From positions 1-32,814 of the forward strand of contig JBBQSV010000008.1 in assembly GCA_038213615.1 (NCBI GenBank): a stretch of DNA of 32,814 bases, read 5' to 3'. Of the stretch, positions 1 to 7,665 are shown one piece after another. Below the pieces are notes generated by a model, which was given only the letters and a program-made list of their open reading frames with translations, was not told the DNA's origin and did no database searches. Origin of the DNA: JBBQSV01 sp038213615 (GTDB lineage Bacteria > Patescibacteriota > Saccharimonadia > Saccharimonadales > OMJO01). How positions within the stretch are numbered: the stretch's first letter is position 1; every line of letters begins with the position of its first letter. The position numbers and the translations under genes are program-made.

Positions 1-1
1 T

Positions 2-934
2 ACGCTTGACCGTATGGTTCGTGACACAACCTACAAAGGTATTCACTACTACAACAAGAGTGAATCCGTTCCAACGAAAAACCCGCAGAACCCCGAAAAG
101 AAATATCGCAAGGTGATTAAAGGTAGTCGCAAGCGTCGTCCAATGGAGGAGTGGCTGAGCGTAGAAGTACCTGCAATAGCCAGCCCAGAACTATTTGATA
201 AGGTGCAAGTACAGTTAGCCCTCCATAAGCGGGTCAATACTCGCAATAACAGCAAAAATCAGTACCTTGTTGCTGGCTTAGTAAAGTGTGTATGTGGCAA
301 GGCTCGTACTGGTGACACTGCAAACAAAGGAAACCTTTACTATCGTTGCACAGACAGGCTGAGCAAGTATCCCCTACCTCGTGAGTGCTTTGAGCAAGGT
401 ATAAATGCACCTGTGTTTGACGCACTCGTTTGGAACAATATAAAAGCGTTGCTTAGTGACCCGTCACTAGTCGTCAAACAAGCGGAACGCTGGCAGAAGT
501 CCTCTTCCCCACTAGAAAGCCAGCTTGTAGCACTCAAGAAGCGTCTCAAGGGTTTAGATGATGAGGAACGTCGCTATACTAAAGCCTACGGTCAGGGCGT
601 CATGTCAGAACGGCTCTACAAAGATAGCTTCCACGAAACCAACAATAAACGGGCTGATATTGAATCTGAGATGTCGGGCATTGAAGCAGAACTTCTTAAC
701 AAGCCCGTTATTCCAGTGGAACAACTGATTGACGGCGTGATAAAATTAGCTGGAAGCTTAGATTTTACAGATAAGAAATCTATAATAAGAAAACTAGTCA
801 CTAAGATAGAAGCAACAAAACAGGAGATTACTATATGGGGTCGAATACCAATTCCAGTCACAGAACAAGTTGGGTACTATGCTAACAATAGCTATTGTCG
901 GATTGCCGAATGTCGGCAAGTCTACCCTGTTTAA
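2..934 (+). CDS. Large serine recombinase, C-terminal part (5' end outside the window)
   Basis: Site-specific DNA recombinase of the large serine (resolvase/invertase) family, which integrates and excises mobile elements. The frame is open from base 2, so the protein begins left of the window and the catalytic N-terminal domain is not visible. What is seen is the end of the recombinase domain (MVRDTTYKGIHYY, then EVPAIASPELFDKVQ), a zinc-ribbon region (LVKCVCGKARTG, then YYRCTDR and a later Cys), and a coiled-coil-like Lys/Glu-rich segment followed by a small C-terminal domain. This order is typical of phage and ICE integrases. Its last 56 bases overlap ychF in another frame, so its final residues are encoded by the ychF P-loop region. 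This suggests an element boundary. Recombinase assignment is firm; integrase of a still-present element is inference. Confidence 0.88.
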   Translation, partial: TLDRMVRDTTYKGIHYYNKSESVPTKNPQNPEKKYRKVIKGSRKRRPMEEWLSVEVPAIASPELFDKVQVQLALHKRVNTRNNSKNQYLVAGLVKCVCGKARTGDTANKGNLYYRCTDRLSKYPLPRECFEQGINAPVFDALVWNNIKALLSDPSLVVKQAERWQKSSSPLESQLVALKKRLKGLDDEERRYTKAYGQGVMSERLYKDSFHETNNKRADIESEMSGIEAELLNKPVIPVEQLIDGVIKLAGSLDFTDKKSIIRKLVTKIEATKQEITIWGRIPIPVTEQVGYYANNSYCRIAECRQVYPV

Positions 935-1964
935 TGCGCTGACTAACAATAATATTTTGGCGGCCAATTACCCTTTTGCTACTATTGAACCCAACACCGG
1001 TATCGTACCAATCCCAGACAATCGTTTAACTAAACTGGCAGCGCTCTATGACACCGAAAAAGTTGTGCCTGCAACGGTAACGTTTGTAGACATCGCCGGT
1101 CTGGTAGCCGGCGCCAGTCAAGGTGAAGGACTTGGCAACCAGTTTTTGAGCCATATTCGAAGCTGTAACGCTATTGTCCAAGTGGTGCGGGCCTTTGAAG
1201 ATCCGGATGTTCAGCATGTAGATGAGCAGCACAACCCCCTGAAAGACATTGAAACTATCAACACAGAATTAGTGCTAGCCGATTTACAAGCGGTGACCAA
1301 TCGCCTGCCTAAAACTGAAAAAGAGTCACGAGCTAACCCCAAATTACGGTCACAATACGAATCCGTAAATGAAGCAAAAAAACTGCTGGATGATGGTCAG
1401 CCACTATTTCAGCACAACGCTGAGTGGCAAACAGCCAACCAGGAAAATTTAAAAGATCTTCAGCTGCTGACCATGAAGCCAATTATTTATCTATTTAACG
1501 TCGATGAAAAGACGCTGACAGACAAAGCCAAGCAAGCCGAGCTGACTAAGCTGGTTACGCCAAACCAGGCGTTATTTGTAAACGCTAAATTAGAAGACGA
1601 GCTACGTGGGCTAGACGAAAATGATCGCCAGGAACTTTTGGAAAGCTACGGCGTTAAAGAATCCGGTCTCATCCAGCTTATTCATGTCGCTTATGATGTG
1701 CTGGGTTTGCAAAGCTATCTAACCGCTGGACCAAAAGAAGTCCGGGCCTGGACAATTCCAAAGGGCGCCACTGCCCCGCAAGCCGCCGGTGTTATTCATG
1801 GTGATTTTGAACGCGGCTTTATTGCTGCCCAGGTGGTTGATTACGACGACCTGATTACAGCTGGGTCAGAAACAGCCGCCAAATCTGCCGGCAAAGTCCG
1901 TACCGAGGGCAAAACCTACATAATGCAGCCAAATGATGTGGTCGAATTCCGCTTCAACGTTTAA
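879..1964 (+). CDS. ychF: Redox-regulated ATPase/GTPase YchF (OLA1 family)
   Basis: Obg-related P-loop NTPase that prefers ATP, binds ribosomes and is linked to stress and translation control. The G1 loop GLPNVGKST lies near residue 8, DIAGLVAGASQGEGLGNQFL is the switch/G3 region, NVDEK is the G4-like motif, and the C-terminal TGS domain ends in VVEFRFNV as in the family. With the ATG at 879 it is 361 aa, close to the 363 aa of the E. coli protein, so it is complete. A TTG at 870 in the same frame would add three residues. No clear Shine-Dalgarno sequence precedes it. It overlaps the recombinase end, so its original upstream region has probably been replaced. A TATAAT at 781-786 inside the recombinase gene could be a new -10 box, but the -35 is poor. 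Confidence 0.95.
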   Translation: MLTIAIVGLPNVGKSTLFNALTNNNILAANYPFATIEPNTGIVPIPDNRLTKLAALYDTEKVVPATVTFVDIAGLVAGASQGEGLGNQFLSHIRSCNAIVQVVRAFEDPDVQHVDEQHNPLKDIETINTELVLADLQAVTNRLPKTEKESRANPKLRSQYESVNEAKKLLDDGQPLFQHNAEWQTANQENLKDLQLLTMKPIIYLFNVDEKTLTDKAKQAELTKLVTPNQALFVNAKLEDELRGLDENDRQELLESYGVKESGLIQLIHVAYDVLGLQSYLTAGPKEVRAWTIPKGATAPQAAGVIHGDFERGFIAAQVVDYDDLITAGSETAAKSAGKVRTEGKTYIMQPNDVVEFRFNV

Positions 1965-1975
1965 CTAAATTGGGA

Positions 1976-3244
1976 CTATCCAACTATCCTGGAGTCCTCT
2001 TGCTGACGTATTTGTTTAGGTCTAGGCGTTATGCCCCAGTGCTGCTGTGCCCTGGCTACCAATTCACGCTGATAGAGTTCGCGGTCAAATTTACCGTTCA
2101 CCAGGACCTTGGAACCAATTGATTCCAGGTATGTTGTTAGTTGTTTGGCATGTTCTGGACTAGCCATAATAACAGCCACTATTTCGTCTACATAATCCAT
2201 GTGCTCAGGTGTAAAAATAAAGCCTTCATCATATTCATCACCTTCGTCAAATGGATCCTTATCTAGCTGGGACACATCGCCATTTAATTGGGCAGTAAAA
2301 CTGTCTAGACGCCTTGCTGTTTCGTCAATTTTGGCTTGGCCACTGTACCGCACTTCCACTTTTTGAGCATTATCACCCTTGTTAATTTCATACTCGTTAG
2401 GGTACTCCCGTAATGATATTGATTCGGAGGCTACTGATGCCTGGGCAAACAGTTGGCCTATCGGCATAATCTCATGACCAAATACTACAAGAGAGCTAAA
2501 GTGATCTCCGGCACCATCATGACCATACCACTCATATCGATTAGAAATTGGAAATTCTCCATCTTCCCAAGCCTCGTTATATGTAGCACCAGGAATCGCA
2601 GCAGTATCAAGAACCCTGACAGCCACGACATTTAATCCACCTTCGTCTCGAGCTCTTTTAAGGTTTTCTTGGAGTGCCAAAGGAACTGGCAAAACCATAC
2701 CTTGTTCTGAATATTCTGCATACCCTATCGCTTTTACAAATTCACCCAATGAATCAGAACGTTCAGCTAGGTCAGTCATAAAGCCAAGATATCTTGAATT
2801 TGCTTCCAAGCCCTTGCAAAAATCATAAGCTTGCTTTTGGTCAATGCTCAGTTCTTGATCAACTTCGGCTGCTTCAACCTGATCAGCTGACTGAAGCACA
2901 GAAGCAGTTTGAGGAATTGCCTCCCTGATAATAACCGATTCTCCTTGTCGCTGAATTGTTCGTACTTCTGGAGAGTATTGACCACCTAACGAACTCGCTG
3001 ATGAAACTACAAAAGTAATAGATTCACCTTCTTTAATTTGGTCAATGCCACCTCGCACCATGCGGCTAAAGCCATCTGGATTATCGACAGCAATTCTATC
3101 ATTTCGCAGATAATTCTCTGGGTCGGTAGGGATTTCAAAAACACGCATTGGAGGCACGCCTTCAACACTAAGTATCTGGCCTGTTGAAGGTAAGCCTTGG
3201 CCCTGAAATAATGAGGGATCTACGTTTTGGTTAATTTCTGTCAT
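1976..3244 (-). CDS. Unknown protein, intact member of a tandem paralogue pair
   Basis: A 422-aa soluble, acidic protein of a family I do not recognise. No signal peptide or membrane segment is visible. Two conserved blocks are shared with the neighbouring broken paralogue. One is an N-terminal block of about 130 residues that includes FEIP, the NNDR-like stretch and a GG-ID motif. The other is a larger block that includes LGEF-K-A-IGY, PVPLALQEN, ISNRYEWYGHDGAGDH and PEHA--L--YLESIGS. The SNR-EWYGHDGA-DH stretch, rich in His, Asp and Glu, is the most likely functional core, but no reaction can be assigned. It is transcribed from a near-consensus promoter (3271-3299) and converges on ychF with only 11 bases between the stops. 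Confidence 0.8.
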   Translation of the reverse strand: MTEINQNVDPSLFQGQGLPSTGQILSVEGVPPMRVFEIPTDPENYLRNDRIAVDNPDGFSRMVRGGIDQIKEGESITFVVSSASSLGGQYSPEVRTIQRQGESVIIREAIPQTASVLQSADQVEAAEVDQELSIDQKQAYDFCKGLEANSRYLGFMTDLAERSDSLGEFVKAIGYAEYSEQGMVLPVPLALQENLKRARDEGGLNVVAVRVLDTAAIPGATYNEAWEDGEFPISNRYEWYGHDGAGDHFSSLVVFGHEIMPIGQLFAQASVASESISLREYPNEYEINKGDNAQKVEVRYSGQAKIDETARRLDSFTAQLNGDVSQLDKDPFDEGDEYDEGFIFTPEHMDYVDEIVAVIMASPEHAKQLTTYLESIGSKVLVNGKFDRELYQRELVARAQQHWGITPRPKQIRQQEDSRIVG

Positions 3245-3270
3245 GTTTATTTTTTAACTTAACAAGATAT

Positions 3271-3299
3271 ATTTTAGCAAATTTTTGCTGTTTTGTCAA
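3271..3299 (-). promoter_or_regulatory. Sigma-70-type promoter of the 422-aa gene
   Basis: On the minus strand a perfect -35 TTGACA (3294-3299) is followed by a 17-base spacer and the -10 TAAAAT (3271-3276). Transcription would start about 20 bases upstream of the ATG at 3244, in an A/T-rich leader without a clear Shine-Dalgarno sequence. Confidence 0.85.
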
Positions 3300-3339
3300 T
3301 GAGTTCGCTCTGAAGAGCAAGCGGTCAAATTATTAAATT

Positions 3340-4179
3340 TTAGTAATCCGAATCGTCGGGTTCTTCCTGAGAAGGTTGTGGGTCTTTAGGTGTAATACCC
3401 CAAAACTTTTGTGTTCCGTCTAATAGCTCACGAGCAAAAACAACCCTGTTAAAACTGCCAGATGCCATAGACCTAGAACCAATCGACTCAAGATAACTAA
3501 GTAACCCAGAGGCGTGTTCTGGGCTAGCCAGGATAACTGCTACCATCTCATCAATATAATCTTTGTAGACTGGCACTGACGTAAGCTCTTCACCATAAGG
3601 GAGCTTGTCCAAATCAGGTGTCATTTCGTGAAGTTGGGTTGTGAATTCATCCAAAGTAAAAGCAGCGTGATCAATTTTATCTTGGTCACTTAATACCGCC
3701 TCGATTTTATCCGGCTCGTAATTGCTACGCATTTTCCGGCCCACTATTGTATCGGATGACTTAACTGACTGAGCATACAGCCGGCCTATAGGCATTGCCA
3801 TATGTCCAAAAACAATTAAACCAGCCCAGTGATCTTGTGCACCATCATGCCCGAACCATTCAAGCCTATTAGACATTGGAAACGCACCTTCTTCACCCGC
3901 CTCTTCATCTCCAGCCCATGCATCTATAAAATCACTGCCAAGTATAGATCCCATATCCATAATCTTTAAGGGAGAAATGTCCACGCCTTCTGCGCGAGCT
4001 CTAAGAACATTTTCTTTTAGAGCTAAGGGGACTGGGTAACTACTCCCATCTTCCGTATAACCGAGTGCCCTAATGAATTCACCCAGTCTGTCCCCTCGCT
4101 GAATAAGCCGACCCATGTATGAAGGAAGAAATTCCATATTAATTTCAAACCCCCCGGCAGAATTTTCTGGCTTGTTCAT
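3340..4179 (-). CDS. Unknown paralogue, 3' half of a frameshifted gene
   Basis: Carries the C-terminal two thirds of the same unknown family as the 422-aa neighbour. Matching blocks include GDRLGEFIRALGYTED, PVPLALKEN, MSNRLEWFGHDGAQDHW and SPEHASGLLSYLESIGS. The frame is open from an ATG at 4179, but the first residues (MNKPENSAGG) have no counterpart in the paralogue. Homology starts at FEIN, exactly where the upstream half stops. It is therefore almost certainly the continuation of the 4145-4582 frame after a one-base shift, not an independent gene. The core SNR-EW-GHDGA-DH motif is intact, so the full-length product would look functional if the frame were restored. Confidence 0.7.
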   Translation of the reverse strand: MNKPENSAGGFEINMEFLPSYMGRLIQRGDRLGEFIRALGYTEDGSSYPVPLALKENVLRARAEGVDISPLKIMDMGSILGSDFIDAWAGDEEAGEEGAFPMSNRLEWFGHDGAQDHWAGLIVFGHMAMPIGRLYAQSVKSSDTIVGRKMRSNYEPDKIEAVLSDQDKIDHAAFTLDEFTTQLHEMTPDLDKLPYGEELTSVPVYKDYIDEMVAVILASPEHASGLLSYLESIGSRSMASGSFNRVVFARELLDGTQKFWGITPKDPQPSQEEPDDSDY

Positions 4180-4582
4180 TTGTGACTTCTATAGGTAACT
4201 GAGCCTCGCAGTCTTCAGGACTTTTATCAACTAATTTTGTGTCTGTTGGTTCAATTTTAGAGATCGAGAAACTGTCGCCATTGCGAGTAACCGTGCGAAC
4301 TATTGTTGCCCAGGGATCATCCAATGTAATCGAGTTGGTAGTTGCAAAAGTGACGGTTTCACCATCTTTTAATGCGTCAATGCCCCCAGTAACCAATCGT
4401 GCGAAACCCTCGGTGTTATCAGTCAGCAGCCTATCGTTGTTAATATAAGACCTGCGTTCTGGGGAGGGCGGGATTTCAAACATACTCATATGCCGGCCAT
4501 CAACCAGCATATCCTGGCTAGCCGCCGACAGTGATTGTTCTTGAATCAGCGAAGGATCAGTATTGGGGGTTTCAACACTCAT
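4145..4582 (-). CDS. Unknown paralogue, 5' half of a frameshifted gene
   Basis: A 145-aa frame with the N-terminal block of the unknown paralogue family (DPSLIQEQ, FEIPPSPE, NNDRLLTDNTEGFARLVTGGIDALKDGE) that aligns throughout with the start of the 422-aa protein. It ends at FCRGV followed by TGA, where the intact paralogue continues CKGLEAN. Reading five instead of six G (plus-strand C run at 4150-4155) restores CRG-FEIN and joins it to the 3340-4179 frame. The break may be a true mutation, a switchable homopolymer tract or a sequencing error. The start at ATG 4582 gives the peptide SVETPNTDPSL, matching the paralogue start TEINQNVDPSL. Confidence 0.7.
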   Translation of the reverse strand: MSVETPNTDPSLIQEQSLSAASQDMLVDGRHMSMFEIPPSPERRSYINNDRLLTDNTEGFARLVTGGIDALKDGETVTFATTNSITLDDPWATIVRTVTRNGDSFSISKIEPTDTKLVDKSPEDCEAQLPIEVTNEQARKFCRGV

Positions 4583-4644
4583 GTTTTTATTTTACTCTTA
4601 CTGTTTTAAGTTACGCCAATTTTTTGCAATTTTCTCAAAAGACG

Positions 4645-4669
4645 AAGTAGGGTTAACTAAATCCTACTT
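4645..4669 (-). terminator. Candidate hairpin after the phosphoribosyltransferase-like gene
   Basis: A 7-bp stem (AAGTAGG with CCTACTT) and an 11-base loop lie 12 bases past the stop of the 4682-5383 gene on its transcript strand, followed by CGTCTTTTG, a short broken T tract. This would make a weak terminator at the end of the rpsF operon. Confidence 0.35.
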
Positions 4670-4681
4670 GCCTGAATTAAT

Positions 4682-5383
4682 CTACACCACGTAAACGTCG
4701 CGCTGCGGCTTGTGTACGATCTTTTCGGGTCGATCCCAGTTAAGTGAAATATTGCTAATAACTTTATAGAGTTCGTCTTTATTGGGGATGTTGTTGTCTT
4801 TGTAGTAATTGTCGGTGTTAATGTAATTTTCCGGCACATACAAACAATGGGTCTCGTCGGCGAACAAGCGCATGCGGTCAACAGCCTGCGCACTGGCCAC
4901 CGGTGCTATGGCAATTAATTTTTGAACTTTAATGGGTTTTAGATAATCGGAAGCCACATCAAGGGACAAACCCGTCGACAGTCCGTCTGATACCACAAAA
5001 ACTACGTGGTTTTTCAGTAAATCGCGGCGGACTTGCCCGCCCGCGTCCATGAGCCTGTGCAAAGAATGTACTTTTTGCAGCCGCTGTTCTTCAATGTAAT
5101 TGAAATATTCCATGTTGAATTCATCAATTTCACCTTCTGAATAGGCTCGGTTGTAGGTCATCACGTCGGCATCACTAATAGCTGCCAGCGCAGTTGGCTC
5201 GCCTGGTATATCGATGCTTTCGGTTGTTAAAATCATTATGTTGCTGTGCAGCTTGATAGCAACTTGAGCACCGACGAGGACTGCCCCCGGACTAAGCGCA
5301 ATGATGGCACAATTTTTCACTTGGTACTCGAGCAGTTTATCGGCCAGTTTACGGCCTGCGTCAGCCCGGTTTTGAAAATACAT
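4682..5383 (-). CDS. Phosphoribosyltransferase-like protein with an altered PRPP loop
   Basis: A 233-aa protein resembling the stand-alone phosphoribosyltransferase-fold proteins. It begins with FQNRADAGRKLADKL, continues with a hydrophobic strand and a Pro/Gly turn (ALSPGAVLVGAQVA), and has a PRPP-loop-like segment VVFVVSDGLSTGLSL near residues 126-140. The usual two acidic residues before G-x-x-TG are here Ser-Asp, so one acidic ligand is lost. Later blocks (IAIAPVASAQAVDRMRLFADETHCLYVPENY) match the family's C-terminal part. Normal members bind PRPP and a base; the substrate is unknown and catalysis is uncertain. It is the last gene of the rpsF-efp-tlyA run, 31 bases after tlyA. Confidence 0.7.
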   Translation of the reverse strand: MYFQNRADAGRKLADKLLEYQVKNCAIIALSPGAVLVGAQVAIKLHSNIMILTTESIDIPGEPTALAAISDADVMTYNRAYSEGEIDEFNMEYFNYIEEQRLQKVHSLHRLMDAGGQVRRDLLKNHVVFVVSDGLSTGLSLDVASDYLKPIKVQKLIAIAPVASAQAVDRMRLFADETHCLYVPENYINTDNYYKDNNIPNKDELYKVISNISLNWDRPEKIVHKPQRDVYVV

Positions 5384-5414
5384 AGCCCTCAGTATAGGCT
5401 ACTAAGCACAAGCT

Positions 5415-6134
5415 TTACAGTTTTTTAAGCAAGAGGAACCTCTCGAGGTTACCCTTTGCTCCTGCCACTTCCGAATCGGCCTTATTAACCACAACGAACA
5501 ATTTCTGTACCCAATTTTCAAAATCTTTTAAGATGTTACGGCGAATTTTATCGTTCTTTATGACGCCACCATGCTTAGCCCCACTCTGACTTGCCTCGAA
5601 CTGCGGCTTAACCATCGCCACGATTTGAGCCTGCTTATCGATAAGCTTGGCAACTGCAGGCAAGATTTCGCGCAAGCTAATAAACGATACGTCTATAACC
5701 ACTACGTTTGGTGGTTCGGAAAGCTTCTGTATGTCTCGTATATCGGTTTGTTCATGTAATTCAATGCGCTTATCATTTCTGAGGCTCGGGTGAAGTTGAT
5801 CAGTGCCCACATCAACGGCAATTACCTTTCGGACACCGTGCTTCAGAGCATAGTCCGTGAAGCCGCCAGTACTGCTGCCAACGTCAAGCATTAATTTATC
5901 TTTAAAATTGAGCTTGAGCTTATCGGCGACCGAAGCTAATTTTAACCCGGCCCTGGAAACGTATTGATCAGTTGCAAGCAATTTAACTTCACCGTTATTA
6001 TCAACCATAAAACCTGGCTTGGTGATAACTTTTGACCCAACTTTCACCTGGCCGAGCTTAATATAGCTCTCTGCTTGGCTTCGTGACTGGACAAGCCCTT
6101 TCGAAAATAACGCCTGATCAAGCCTCTGTTTCAT
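5415..6134 (-). CDS. tlyA: TlyA-family rRNA 2'-O-methyltransferase
   Basis: S4-domain plus FtsJ/RrmJ-type SAM methyltransferase. TlyA proteins 2'-O-methylate ribose in 16S and/or 23S rRNA, which in mycobacteria gives capreomycin sensitivity; other members are haemolysin-like proteins of the same fold. An S4 RNA-binding domain occupies about residues 1-55 (RLDQALFSKGLVQSRSQAESYI), then YVSRAGLKL with the catalytic Lys near 65, the SAM-binding loop DVGSSTGGFTDYAL from residue 84, and MVKPQFE with the second Lys near 175. The 239-aa length is normal for the short (type II) class. It starts 4 bases after the efp stop, within the ribosomal operon. Confidence 0.9.
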   Translation of the reverse strand: MKQRLDQALFSKGLVQSRSQAESYIKLGQVKVGSKVITKPGFMVDNNGEVKLLATDQYVSRAGLKLASVADKLKLNFKDKLMLDVGSSTGGFTDYALKHGVRKVIAVDVGTDQLHPSLRNDKRIELHEQTDIRDIQKLSEPPNVVVIDVSFISLREILPAVAKLIDKQAQIVAMVKPQFEASQSGAKHGGVIKNDKIRRNILKDFENWVQKLFVVVNKADSEVAGAKGNLERFLLLKKL

Positions 6135-6138
6135 AAGC

Positions 6139-6702
6139 TTACTTTACGCGTTCGCGGTAAGCACCGGTTGTCGTGTCAACACTAATCAAATCACCGGTCT
6201 TAATAAAAGCTGGGACTTTAATAACAATACCGGTTTCCAGGGTGGCATCTTTGGTGATGGAGCTACTAGTGTCACCTTTTACGGCTGTCTCTGTGTAGGT
6301 GACTTTAAGGGGGACGTTTTTGGGTAAATCAATGTTGATAACGCGACCATCAAATAGTTGGGCCTGCACTTCATCGCCCTCTTTCATGTAGCCAGCTAGG
6401 TCATCTAGTTGGTCAATCGGCACTTCAAACTGCTCGTAGCTGTCTTGATCCATAAAAAAGAACGCCGAGCTGTCTTTATATAAGTACTGCACATTCTGGT
6501 TGGTCACGTCGGCGGGTTCGATGTTGTCATTGCCCTTAAAAGTCTTGTCTAACACCCGGCCATCCATCAGGCTTTTGATCTTTACGTTCACAATCGATCC
6601 GCCACGCCCCACGACTTTTTGGGCATACTCCACCACCCGGTACGGAGTACCGTCCATCTGAAAGATTTGCCCTTTTTTGAGATCCGTTACGCCAAACGCC
6701 AT
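6139..6702 (-). CDS. efp: Translation elongation factor P with an arginine-tipped loop
   Basis: EF-P binds between the P and E sites and relieves ribosome stalling at polyproline stretches. The 187-aa length and the three-barrel layout are normal: KOW-like N-terminal domain, central OB domain with YLYKDSSAFFFMDQDSYEQ, and C-terminal OB domain ending GDLISVDTTTGAYRERVK. The tip of the domain-I loop, normally a modified Lys in PGKG, reads VVGRGGS, so the tip residue is Arg33. Arg is the residue rhamnosylated by EarP in some proteobacteria. Whether any modification occurs here is unknown, and no modification gene is seen in the window. It lies in the rpsF operon, 1 base after the preceding 93-aa gene. 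Confidence 0.95.
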   Translation of the reverse strand: MAFGVTDLKKGQIFQMDGTPYRVVEYAQKVVGRGGSIVNVKIKSLMDGRVLDKTFKGNDNIEPADVTNQNVQYLYKDSSAFFFMDQDSYEQFEVPIDQLDDLAGYMKEGDEVQAQLFDGRVINIDLPKNVPLKVTYTETAVKGDTSSSITKDATLETGIVIKVPAFIKTGDLISVDTTTGAYRERVK

Positions 6703-6703
6703 A

Positions 6704-6985
6704 CTACTTAGCCTCCCAAACTAGATCATCTGTTGGTGGCTTGTGCTGCCACGGCTCAAAACCATCTGGCTCGAAACAGCCTGGGTCAATGGCTCCAGTG
6801 TTAATAACCACGGTAAAATACCTATCCATCGAGGGCTGGACGCCAGCATCAGACAGGACCGCCTGGGGCACGCTCACCCATCTACGAGGTGGGACTTTGC
6901 CAAATTCTACTGTGCAGCCTCCAAGATCATCGACTTCTAAAATCTCGCCGACCACTCTTTTTCTAACTTCGCCCAGACTACTCAT
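6704..6985 (-). CDS. Unknown 93-aa protein between rpsR and efp
   Basis: Small protein I do not recognise. The N-terminal half (VVGEILEVDDLGGCTVEFGKVPPRRWVSVP) looks like a short beta-barrel, while the C-terminal half is rich in Pro, Asp and Trp. No membrane segment or metal motif is seen. An AGGT stands 7 bases before the ATG at 6985. It sits 8 bases after rpsR and 1 base before efp, so it is co-transcribed with ribosomal genes, and a role around translation is possible but unproven. The coding direction is supported by tight operon spacing and a full-length frame. Confidence 0.7.
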   Translation of the reverse strand: MSSLGEVRKRVVGEILEVDDLGGCTVEFGKVPPRRWVSVPQAVLSDAGVQPSMDRYFTVVINTGAIDPGCFEPDGFEPWQHKPPTDDLVWEAK

Positions 6986-6993
6986 CTTGTGAC

Positions 6994-7197
6994 CTAGTTA
7001 TTAGCCACAAATGGTAATAGGGCAATGTGGCGAGCACGCTTGATGGCTATTGCCAATCGACGTTGTTCGCTCTCTTTTAGACCGGTCTTCTTGCGAGTTT
7101 CGATCTGTCCATACTGGTTTACGTAGCGCTGCAAGGTCTTGAAATCCTTGTAGTCAAAAAACGCTACGTCAGTTCTGTGTTTAAAAATCTTTGCCAT
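6994..7197 (-). CDS. rpsR: 30S ribosomal protein S18
   Basis: A 67-aa basic protein of the small subunit that pairs with S6 on the platform. The family pattern is clear: FFDYKDFKTLQRYVNQYGQIETRKKTGL, followed by QRRLAIAIKRARHIALLPFV. The length is near the usual 70-80 aa. It starts 9 bases after ssb in the conserved order rpsF-ssb-rpsR. Confidence 0.97.
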   Translation of the reverse strand: MAKIFKHRTDVAFFDYKDFKTLQRYVNQYGQIETRKKTGLKESEQRRLAIAIKRARHIALLPFVANN

Positions 7198-7206
7198 TAT
7201 TTCTCC

Positions 7207-7665
7207 TTAAAATGGTATATCATCTAAATTAATTGGCTCATCACCAATGTCTTCTATTACTACGTCGTCTTTTTTGGCTGGTTTGGTGCTACTGGCTGGG
7301 GCGCTGGATCCACCATCGCCACCACCTGCACCACCAGGTCCGCCTAGGAATGTTACGTCCTGAGCCACAACCTCTACTTTGGTTCGCTTTTTGCCGTCTT
7401 GTTCCCAGCTGCTGGACTGCAAACGTCCACTGACTAGCGCCGGACGACCTTTGGTAAGATACTGGGCAACTCTTTCACCCAATGGGCCCCAAGCTACGAT
7501 ATCTACGTAATCGGTGGCCTCTTGCCATTCACCAGTCTTATCTTTGTAGCTACGGTTTAGCGCTAGGCTAAAGCTACAAACACTCTGGCCATTCGGCGTC
7601 TGCCGAAGTTCTGGGTCCCTAGTCAGGTTGCCCATTAAAGTTACTTGGTTAAATGATCTAGCCAT
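7207..7665 (-). CDS. ssb: Single-stranded DNA-binding protein
   Basis: Tetrameric OB-fold protein that coats single-stranded DNA in replication, repair and recombination. The OB domain runs over about residues 1-105 (NQVTLMGNLTRDPELRQTPNG, then FSLALNRSYKD and VDIVAWGPLGERVAQYLTKG). A Gly/Ser-rich linker follows, and the acidic tip is DEPINLDDIPF, which docks partner proteins. The ATG at 7665 is chosen over one at 7689 because a strong AGGAGG lies 7 bases upstream and the protein then starts MARSFNQV as in the family, giving 152 aa. It sits between rpsF and rpsR as in most bacteria, but with an unusually long (253-base) gap after rpsF. Confidence 0.96.
   Translation of the reverse strand: MARSFNQVTLMGNLTRDPELRQTPNGQSVCSFSLALNRSYKDKTGEWQEATDYVDIVAWGPLGERVAQYLTKGRPALVSGRLQSSSWEQDGKKRTKVEVVAQDVTFLGGPGGAGGGDGGSSAPASSTKPAKKDDVVIEDIGDEPINLDDIPF

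Noticed and set aside
4145..4179. Programmed ribosomal frameshift joining the two paralogue halves
   Set aside because: Possible, but restoring the frame needs skipping one G in a G run with no classical slippery heptamer or downstream structure that I can see; mutation, tract switching or sequencing error is simpler.
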